DNA from: Clostridiaceae bacterium
GTDB lineage: Bacteria; Bacillota; Clostridia; Saccharofermentanales; DTU023
Reading direction: 5' to 3'
Length of the DNA stretch: 64,000 nt
NCBI GenBank assembly: GCA_012518795.1
Contig: JAAYRL010000050.1
Location: 62,001 to 126,000 of the forward strand
The notes under the pieces were generated by a model that was not told the origin of the DNA, did no database searches, and saw nothing but the letters and a program-made list of their open reading frames with translations. Within the stretch, counting starts at the first letter, position 1; the number at the start of each line of letters is the position of its first letter. The position numbers and the translations under genes were made by a program. Shown here in pieces: positions 53,498 through 61,154 of this stretch.

Positions 53498-56400
53498 ATG
53501 TTATCAATAATCATTTATGCCATCGGCTTTTTTTACGTGCTCTTTGGTGTATACGCAATATCGATATATAAAAAAGGCACCATTAACCGATTGTTTTTGT
53601 TGATGACAATTTCGTTGGCAATTTGGTCGTTCTCATATTCCGTTGCTCTTGCAGCACACACTGCTGAACAGAGTATTTTTTGGCGCTGTGTCACGGTTTT
53701 CGGCTGGGGAATCATTTACAGCATTTTTCTCCACTTCGTATTAGTGCTTGGGAATAGCCGTTTATTAAAAAGACGGATGACCCTTGTTGTAATTTATTTA
53801 CCTGCAATAATAAATATTATTTTGTATGCCCCGTTTGGGATTTTTGGTCCCAAACAGTACAAAATGGTGCAGACCCAATTTGGTTGGGTAAATACATTTC
53901 CTACAACTGTCGACTCTTATTGGCTGTTTTTTTATTATATTGCATTTGGAGTCGTCAGTATCGTATTACTTTTTCGTTGGTTGGGAAAAGTCGAGTCTAA
54001 TGCTTTATTAAAAAATGATGTATTTCAATTCAAGCTATCCTTCTACTTAACAGTTGTTTTGGGCATAGCAACAGATATTTTACCTGACATCTTAGAAATA
54101 AAGTTGTTTCCCAAAATAGCAGTTTTAATCCTTTTTATTCCGGCAATAGCGTTGTTTTTGACATTGAAAAAGTTCGGATTGTTTCTTGAAAAGAAAAAGA
54201 CAGCACCCCAGTATTTAACATATGGCAGATTGATGACAAACGACCGATTGATATTGTTTAGAATAGTCGGATACATATTTATAGCAAGCGGTGTAATATC
54301 TTTTTTAATAGGATTCTTCATAATGAGGGGTCCATTAGAAATTGAGTTTTTGCTCTCTTTAAGACCGGTTTTTATGGGAATAGTTACCGCACTTGTACCG
54401 ATTGTTATAAAAAATCAGACAAATCAAAATACCATGTTTTTACTGATATCTGTAGCAGGCACATTGCTTTTCTCATTGGAATATTTTGAAACAGGGGCGA
54501 TAACTATATGGGCGATATATGTTATTTTCTTCCTGCTTACAGTTATTCTGGGAAATAAAATCCATTCCATTATTTTTGCTTTAGTAAGCATAGTCGTGCA
54601 AATTATTTTTTTTATAACTCAACCGGAGATTGTTGTCACTGTTGGCCGCACCGATTATGTGGCAAGGATTGCCATTATTGTACTTTCTTATGCAATTACG
54701 CAATTTTTAATGACCTTACAGACAGTGAGAATGCAGAAGTATGAAAAGTCCACAAAGGAGCAAAGTATCCTTGAAAGAATTTCTTCCAAATTCATTTCCT
54801 ATAGTAAAGATGATGCTGAGGAAAAACTTAATGAAATGTTTGAAATGTCCGCTGAAATTCTTAATTTTGATTATGCATATTTATTAGAAATAAGTCCCGA
54901 TTACGAGAACACAACCTTCGTAAGTACGTATGTCAATAGTAGCTTGGATGAGGATTCATCCCCCTACTATTCGGAAGTAGATGCCAAGAATGCAATTTCA
55001 TCCATTTGCGAGTCTATAATTACTAGCAAACAGCCTATAGTATGTGACGATGTTACAGGTATTTCTATTCGTGAATATGAGTCCGCAAGAAATTACTTTA
55101 TGGCAAAGGAAATCAATTCGTTTTCCGCACTGCCTGTATTTGTTGATGAGAGGATACATGGAATTCTTGTTGTTGAATATCGTAGCTGCAATGATAAGCA
55201 CACCTGGGAAAATCGACTATCTATTTTAAAAATATTAACTAATGTCTTGGCTGATGCAAGGAAAAAACTACTTTACGAAAAAAGGCTGCATGAATTTGCT
55301 TATTTTGATGAGACTACAAAAATGGCCAATTATAATATGCTCAGAAAAACATTGGAATCAATTTTGCAAAACGGAGAAGAATCAAAGAATATAGCAATTT
55401 TGAATATTGAAATAGAGAATTTAAAGCTGATTAATGACACTTTTGGCCATGTTGTCGGAGAACAGGTAATAATAAAATTTGCATCAATCCTTGAGAATCT
55501 TTTTCAAGACTGCATCATTATTTCAAGGACAGGTGCAAAAGAGTTTATAGTTGTTCTAACCTACTGTGGCAATAAGGATGAAGTAAAGGATAGGGCGCAG
55601 GAAGTGATTAACACTTTTTCCAGTCCTTTATTGACTGAAACCGGAGTAGAAGCCTTATTTGTTATTATCAACATAGGTATATCATTGTATCCGCAAGACG
55701 GAAAAGATGTAAACGTTCTTTTAGAAAGTGCTGAATTAGCAGGAAATGAGGCTGAACACTCTGACAGTAAGATTGCTTTTTATACCTCAATAATAAAAGA
55801 ACATATTACAGAAACCACCTTGCTTACCAACAGACTTTTCAGATCATTGCAAAACAATGAATTTTATCTGGAATTTCAGCCTCAAATCAATCTTGCAACG
55901 GGAAAAACTGTCGGAGTTGAATCTTTACTCAGATTGACATCTGAAGATAATAAAATAGTAGATCCTGATAGATTTATCCCCATCCTTGAAACCACAGGGT
56001 TAATTTACGATGTAGGAGCCTGGGCACTTAAACAGTCAATAATGGCACATCAGCGGCTTGTAATGAAGGGATTTCCTCCTCTTCGCTTTTCTGTAAATGT
56101 TTCAGCTGTACAGTTCCAAAGGTTTAATTTTGTGGATGCTATTTCAAAAATTATAGAAGAATGTCAAATAGAATCGCAGTATATTGAATTAGAACTCACG
56201 GAAAGTGCATTGTCTGAAAATTTATCAGAAATGATAGAAAAAGTATCAGAATTGAAGAAATTGGGAGTAAGTATTGCCATTGATGATTTCGGCAAAGGAT
56301 ATTCATCATTGCATCGATTAGAAGCTATACCTTTTGACAGAATAAAAATAGATAAAAGCATTACAGATAATATTAATTTGGGAAGAAGAACAAACATTGT

Positions 56401-56581
56401 TACTGAAATGATTATTTCGCTGGCTAACGCCTTTAAAACTTATACTACTGTTGAAGGTGTTGAAACAAAGAACCAAGTCGATTTTTTGAAGGAGTTGGGC
56501 TGCCATGAAGCACAAGGATATTATTTTTCAAAGCCTTTATCCATCGACAAATTAGAAGAATTTCTTAGAAACGAGATTTAA
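53498..56581 (+). CDS. Membrane GAF-GGDEF-EAL protein
   Basis: A 1027-residue c-di-GMP protein. The first 405 residues hold many membrane segments, the front like the 7TM sensor of some histidine kinases. A GAF-like domain follows (about 425-590), then GGDEF and EAL. The GGDEF signature is degraded to GAKEF (679-683), so cyclase activity is unlikely. The EAL motif reads ESLLR (808-812). The residues known to bind metal and substrate are present: Asn867, the ELTES segment near 899-903, Asp929 and Asp930 in DDFGKGYSSL, Lys950 and Glu986 in VEGVE. It is therefore probably a phosphodiesterase whose GGDEF domain may sense GTP or only give structure. No good ribosome site is visible before the ATG. 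Confidence 0.9.
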   Translation: MLSIIIYAIGFFYVLFGVYAISIYKKGTINRLFLLMTISLAIWSFSYSVALAAHTAEQSIFWRCVTVFGWGIIYSIFLHFVLVLGNSRLLKRRMTLVVIYLPAIINIILYAPFGIFGPKQYKMVQTQFGWVNTFPTTVDSYWLFFYYIAFGVVSIVLLFRWLGKVESNALLKNDVFQFKLSFYLTVVLGIATDILPDILEIKLFPKIAVLILFIPAIALFLTLKKFGLFLEKKKTAPQYLTYGRLMTNDRLILFRIVGYIFIASGVISFLIGFFIMRGPLEIEFLLSLRPVFMGIVTALVPIVIKNQTNQNTMFLLISVAGTLLFSLEYFETGAITIWAIYVIFFLLTVILGNKIHSIIFALVSIVVQIIFFITQPEIVVTVGRTDYVARIAIIVLSYAITQFLMTLQTVRMQKYEKSTKEQSILERISSKFISYSKDDAEEKLNEMFEMSAEILNFDYAYLLEISPDYENTTFVSTYVNSSLDEDSSPYYSEVDAKNAISSICESIITSKQPIVCDDVTGISIREYESARNYFMAKEINSFSALPVFVDERIHGILVVEYRSCNDKHTWENRLSILKILTNVLADARKKLLYEKRLHEFAYFDETTKMANYNMLRKTLESILQNGEESKNIAILNIEIENLKLINDTFGHVVGEQVIIKFASILENLFQDCIIISRTGAKEFIVVLTYCGNKDEVKDRAQEVINTFSSPLLTETGVEALFVIINIGISLYPQDGKDVNVLLESAELAGNEAEHSDSKIAFYTSIIKEHITETTLLTNRLFRSLQNNEFYLEFQPQINLATGKTVGVESLLRLTSEDNKIVDPDRFIPILETTGLIYDVGAWALKQSIMAHQRLVMKGFPPLRFSVNVSAVQFQRFNFVDAISKIIEECQIESQYIELELTESALSENLSEMIEKVSELKKLGVSIAIDDFGKGYSSLHRLEAIPFDRIKIDKSITDNINLGRRTNIVTEMIISLANAFKTYTTVEGVETKNQVDFLKELGCHEAQGYYFSKPLSIDKLEEFLRNEI

Positions 56582-56717
56582 ATTTTTGCAAAATAAAATG
56601 GTGACACGTCTTAATATTAATTCCGGAGCATTTGCCTACTTTACAAATAAAAGCGATGAAGACAATGACTCCTGAAATAGGCCTAATGATGAAATAATGT
56701 TCTGTGAATGAATAATA

Positions 56718-56773
56718 ATTAGCATAATTTGAATTAGGATAATTTAGATTATGCTAATTTGATTTATGCTAAT
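56718..56773. repeat. Inverted and direct repeats before the ATPase gene
   Basis: ATTAGCATAAT (56718-56728) and ATTATGCTAAT (56748-56758) form an 11-bp perfect inverted repeat, and a second right arm TTATGCTAAT ends at 56773. These lie 45-100 bases before the ATG of the ATPase gene and could form an operator or an RNA hairpin. Confidence 0.7.
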
Positions 56774-56817
56774 TCTTTATATATAATTTTAGGTAGAAAA
56801 TCATCTAGGAGGATCTT

Positions 56818-58209
56818 ATGAACTTTTTTGGAAGAAAAAATGAATTAGCTGAATTAGAAAAATCCTATAGATCTGATAAATTTGAGTTTACGGTTATATA
56901 TGGAAGAAGAAGAGTTGGAAAAACTTTTTTAATTCAAAAATATATTGAGGATAAAAATAGTATCTATTACATGGCAAGTCAAACCGGCGGATTGAACTTG
57001 GAGAGACTTTCCATCTTAGTTAATGAAAAATTAGGCTTGGGAAATTTTGGACCCGTCTACAAGGATTATTTTTCCTTGTTTCAAGCTGTTGGAAAACTGG
57101 CACAAGATAAAAGACTTGTATTTGTAATTGATGAATATCCATATCTTGCAGAGTCCAATCAGGGAATATCGTCAGTTATTCAAGCCATGTGTGATCATGA
57201 TTGGAAAAAAAGTAAACTCCATTTAATTTTATGCGGTTCATCCATGTCTTTCATGGAAAAACAGGTTTTATCTGCCAAGAGTCCGCTTTATGGAAGGAGA
57301 ACTTCTCAAATTCAGCTAAGGCCTTTTACTTTTTTTGAGACTAAAGAAATGTTGGAAGGTATGGATAAGGAGGATATTGCGATTATTCATTCTGCGACCG
57401 GCGGAGTTGCAGATTATCTTTCGTACGTGGATAAAAACATAAACTTAGATGATAATTTGATTAATTTATTCTTAAAACCATCCGGCAGACTTTTTGAAGA
57501 ACCGATTAATTTATTAAATCAAGAGCTGAAAGCACCTGAAGTTTATAATCAAATAATTTATGCTATTGCCAATGGGGCAAGTAAAAACATTGATATTGCT
57601 AATCAAACCGGAATTCCCAGTGGAAGTTTGTCTCCCTATTTGAATAATTTAATCGAACTGGAAATCATAAAAAAAGAAGTTCCTTATGGGAAAAATAGTG
57701 GAAGAAAAACCATATACAGAGTAAAGGATGGATGTTTCAGATTTTATTTCAAATATGTTTTGAGGTTTCAATCTCAAATTGTCGGTATGAATGGTGAGAA
57801 AATTTATAATGAGTTTATTAGAGAAGATCTTCCTAACTTTATGGGGGAAGGTTTTGAAGAGATAGCCTATGAATTTTTTGAAAAACTCAATCGGGAAGAC
57901 AAGCTTCCGGGACTTGTTCATTCTTATAGCAGGTGGTGGGGAAACAACCCATTAGAAAAACGAGAAGAAGAAATTGATCTTCTGGCTGAGGGAAAAGATT
58001 TTTCAATTTTTGGAGAAATTAAGTGGCGAAATAAAGATTTTGATATGAGCGAATTAGAAAAGTTGATTAATAAAAGCAGGTTTGCCCCGGTTAACCAATC
58101 TAATTCATACTACATAATTTTCACCAAACAAAACTTTTCAAGCGAAGTCAAAAAATTGATTGAAACAGATAAGAAAATTATAGGCTATTCTTTTGCAAAA
58201 GATTTCTAA
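56818..58209 (+). CDS. AAA+ ATPase with DUF234 domain
   Basis: A 463-residue ATPase of the archaeal-ATPase/DUF234 family. The N-terminal P-loop is GRRRVGKT (residues 29-36), Walker B VFVIDEYPYL, and the conserved ILCGSSMSFMEKQVL follows. A winged-helix stretch (SGSLSPYLNNLIELEIIKKEV) leads into DUF234 with GEGFEEIAYEFFEKLN and the nuclease-like EEEIDLLAEGKDFSIFGEIKWRN. Family function is unknown. It has a very strong ribosome site, TAGGAGG. It precedes hsdM by 220 bases and is not obviously part of its operon. Confidence 0.85.
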   Translation: MNFFGRKNELAELEKSYRSDKFEFTVIYGRRRVGKTFLIQKYIEDKNSIYYMASQTGGLNLERLSILVNEKLGLGNFGPVYKDYFSLFQAVGKLAQDKRLVFVIDEYPYLAESNQGISSVIQAMCDHDWKKSKLHLILCGSSMSFMEKQVLSAKSPLYGRRTSQIQLRPFTFFETKEMLEGMDKEDIAIIHSATGGVADYLSYVDKNINLDDNLINLFLKPSGRLFEEPINLLNQELKAPEVYNQIIYAIANGASKNIDIANQTGIPSGSLSPYLNNLIELEIIKKEVPYGKNSGRKTIYRVKDGCFRFYFKYVLRFQSQIVGMNGEKIYNEFIREDLPNFMGEGFEEIAYEFFEKLNREDKLPGLVHSYSRWWGNNPLEKREEEIDLLAEGKDFSIFGEIKWRNKDFDMSELEKLINKSRFAPVNQSNSYYIIFTKQNFSSEVKKLIETDKKIIGYSFAKDF

Positions 58210-58429
58210 ACTACCCTGTTAGTCCGGAAGATCATGGAACGTATATATAACAATAATTAGCTCGTATACCACATTCTTTGTTATAATTTCATAAGAATAT
58301 GATTGCTTTTCTTAATAAATTTATGGGAATGTCACTTTAATTCAAAAAAATTAATATCAAATGCTTTTCGGATTCATTTTGCTTTGAACTTAATAGAACA
58401 AACACAAATCAATATAGAAGAGAGACAAT

Positions 58430-59932
58430 ATGACGGAACAAATAAACGGTGCGAACCTAGGTTTTGAAAGAGAAATTTTTGCAGCGGCAGATAAATTAAG
58501 AGGCAATATTGATGCAGCAGAGTACAAAAATGTAGTCTTAGGTCTGATCTTTCTTAAGTATATATCTGATAGTTTTGAAGACAGGTATCAAGAACTTGTT
58601 AATGAGGGTGAAGGATTTGAAGAAGACAGAGATGAATATCTCGCTGAAAATGTCTTTTTCGTTCCCAAAAAAGCCAGATGGGATTTTATTGCTTCCCAAG
58701 CAATGACTCCCGAAATAGGTCAAGTCATTGATCAAGCTATGGTTTCTATCGAAGAGGAGAATAATCGGCTCAAAGGAATTCTGCCTAAAAATTATGCCAG
58801 ACCGGAATTAGATAAAAGACGTCTAGGCGAAGTGGTTGATTTATTTAATAATCTCAACCTGAAAGAACATGGAAATTCCAAAGATATATTGGGGCGTACT
58901 TATGAATATGCTTTAGCTCAATTTGCTTCTTTGGAAGGGAAGAATGCCGGTGAATTTTATACGCCTTCAAGCGTTGTAAAAACCCTGGTAGAAATATTAC
59001 AACCTTACAAAGGACGTGTATATGACCCGTGCTGTGGCGCCGGAGGGATGTTTGTTCAGTCTGCTAAGTTTGTTGAAAATCATCAAGGGCGAGTTAGGGG
59101 ACTTTCTATTTATGGTCAAGAATCAAATGCCAATACTTGGAAACTGGCACAGATGAATTTGGCAATTCATGGACTGGAAGGAGACTTAGGACAAGGCCAT
59201 GCCAATACTTTCTTTAATGATTTACATTCATCAATGAGAGCTGACTTTATCCTGGCAAATCCACCTTTTAATATGAAAGATTGGGGTGGAGATCGACTTA
59301 TAGAAGATGCTAGATGGAAATATGGACTTCCGCCGGCAGGAAATGCCAACTATGCCTGGATGCAACATATGATTTATCATTTAGCACCAAAGGGAAAGCT
59401 GGGTTTAGTTTTAGCGAATGGTTCATTGTCAGCTAGTGGCAAAGAGGGTGAAATTAGAGAAAACATTATCAGAGATGATTTAGTGGAATGTATTATTGCA
59501 ATGCCGGACAGACTCTTTTATTCAACAGGGATTTCTGTTTGTCTATGGATTATCAATAAAGATAAAAAGCAAAAAGGAAAAACCTTATTTTTAGATTGCA
59601 GAAATATAGGTCATATGGTAGATAGGGCTCATAGAGATTTATCGGAGGAAGATATTGACAGAATTTCCGGAACTTATAAAGACTTTGTATCCGGTAAGGA
59701 TGTTGAAGAAGCCGGTTATGCTCATGTAGCTGACCTTGAAGAAATAGAAGAAAATAACTTTGTGCTAACACCGGGTAGATACGTAGGGCTTGAAGAAATA
59801 GAAGATGACGGTGAACCTTTTGAAGAAAAGATGGAGAGATTGACAACTGAGCTTTCTCAACTCTTTGCAGAATCTCATAAACTTGAAGATTTGATTAAAG
59901 AGAATCTTGGTGAGATTGGGTATGGAATATAA
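58430..59932 (+). CDS. hsdM: Type I restriction-modification methyltransferase subunit
   Basis: The N6-adenine methyltransferase subunit of a type I system. S-adenosylmethionine motif I DPCCGAGGMF is at residues 199-208 and the catalytic motif IV NPPF at 277-280, with EFYTPSSVVKTLVEIL before them. The N-terminal helical domain (NIDAAEYKNVVLGLIFLKYISD) is the usual HsdM start. Length 500 residues. AGAGAG before the ATG. It overlaps hsdS by 11 bases, so the subunits are translated together. Confidence 0.96.
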   Translation: MTEQINGANLGFEREIFAAADKLRGNIDAAEYKNVVLGLIFLKYISDSFEDRYQELVNEGEGFEEDRDEYLAENVFFVPKKARWDFIASQAMTPEIGQVIDQAMVSIEEENNRLKGILPKNYARPELDKRRLGEVVDLFNNLNLKEHGNSKDILGRTYEYALAQFASLEGKNAGEFYTPSSVVKTLVEILQPYKGRVYDPCCGAGGMFVQSAKFVENHQGRVRGLSIYGQESNANTWKLAQMNLAIHGLEGDLGQGHANTFFNDLHSSMRADFILANPPFNMKDWGGDRLIEDARWKYGLPPAGNANYAWMQHMIYHLAPKGKLGLVLANGSLSASGKEGEIRENIIRDDLVECIIAMPDRLFYSTGISVCLWIINKDKKQKGKTLFLDCRNIGHMVDRAHRDLSEEDIDRISGTYKDFVSGKDVEEAGYAHVADLEEIEENNFVLTPGRYVGLEEIEDDGEPFEEKMERLTTELSQLFAESHKLEDLIKENLGEIGYGI

Positions 59933-61142
59933 AACACTAAAAAATATTACGCTTAAAATTGCTAGTGGTGCTACTCCGCGTGGGGGACAAAAGGTTTATA
60001 TTGAGAATGGAATGCCGCTTATAAGAAGCCAAAATGTTTTGGACTTTTCTTTTTCTAAAGAGGGGTTAGTTTTTATAAACCAAATTAATTCAGAACAATT
60101 ATCAAATGTTAAAGTCGAAAAAAATGACGTGCTTTTGAATATTACTGGTGATTCGGTCGCAAGAGCATGTATTTTTCCAGAAGAGTTGAAGGAAGCAAGG
60201 GTTAATCAACATGTCATGATTGTTAGACCATATAGCAAAGTTATGGATACGAATTATTTACTTTGCTATCTTCAATATATAAAGCCACACTTATTACAAC
60301 TTGCAAGTGGTGGTGCTACTAGAAAAGCATTGACAAAAAGTATGGTTGAAAATTTATCTGTACCGAACATTACGATAGAAGAACAAAGAAAACAGACAAA
60401 TCTTTTAATGCTGATAAATGAGAAAATTAAAAACAATAATAAAATCATTTCTAACTTAGAAAACCAAGCACAAGCTATTTTCAAATCTTGGTTTGTAGAT
60501 TTTGAACCTTTCCAAGACGGAGAATTTGTTGAGAGTGAATTAGGTTTAATTCCTGAAGGATGGACAGTAGTTGAATTGCTTGAACTTGTAGATTTTGTTG
60601 GTGGTAGTCAACCACCAAAATCAGAACACATATATGATATGGAACCTGGGTATGTTAGATTTATACAAAACAGGGATTATAATTCTTCTGTAGACCATTT
60701 AACTTATATTAAAGAAAATAGTAAAAATAAAATGTGTACTAGAGAAGATATACTAATGGATAAGTATGGTGAAGCTGGTAAGATAAGATTTGGCTTAGCG
60801 GGAGCATATAATGTTGCTTTAGCCAAGATAGATCCTTTAGATATAAAAAATAGAGAATATATTAGAAGATTCCTAGAACAAGAACATGTTCAAAGATACA
60901 TTTATAATTCTTCAATGGCGTCTACAAGACCCTCGGTGAGTAAAAACACTTTAACAAATATAAAATTGGTATATCCTAATACAAATCTGTTAGAAACATT
61001 TACCGTATTATCAGAATGGGTTGTAAATATTACGTTGAGAAAAACTGATGAAAACAAAACCCTCGCCCAACTCCGTGACACCCTACTCCCAAAGCTAATG
61101 TCCGGCGAAATTGATGTAAGTAACATAAGTGTATGGATATAG
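59922..61142 (+). CDS. hsdS: Type I restriction-modification specificity subunit
   Basis: The target-recognition subunit of the type I system. It has two variable recognition domains, about residues 1-145 and 205-350, separated by a conserved coiled coil (NLENQAQAIFKSWFVDFEPF) and closed by a second (LAQLRDTLLPKLMSGEIDVS). I chose the ATG at 59922, inside the hsdM end; the TTG at 59907 is less likely. Length 406 residues. Both recognition domains look intact. The target site cannot be read from sequence. Confidence 0.93.
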   Translation: MEYKTLKNITLKIASGATPRGGQKVYIENGMPLIRSQNVLDFSFSKEGLVFINQINSEQLSNVKVEKNDVLLNITGDSVARACIFPEELKEARVNQHVMIVRPYSKVMDTNYLLCYLQYIKPHLLQLASGGATRKALTKSMVENLSVPNITIEEQRKQTNLLMLINEKIKNNNKIISNLENQAQAIFKSWFVDFEPFQDGEFVESELGLIPEGWTVVELLELVDFVGGSQPPKSEHIYDMEPGYVRFIQNRDYNSSVDHLTYIKENSKNKMCTREDILMDKYGEAGKIRFGLAGAYNVALAKIDPLDIKNREYIRRFLEQEHVQRYIYNSSMASTRPSVSKNTLTNIKLVYPNTNLLETFTVLSEWVVNITLRKTDENKTLAQLRDTLLPKLMSGEIDVSNISVWI

Positions 61143-61154
61143 AGGATAGTAGCT

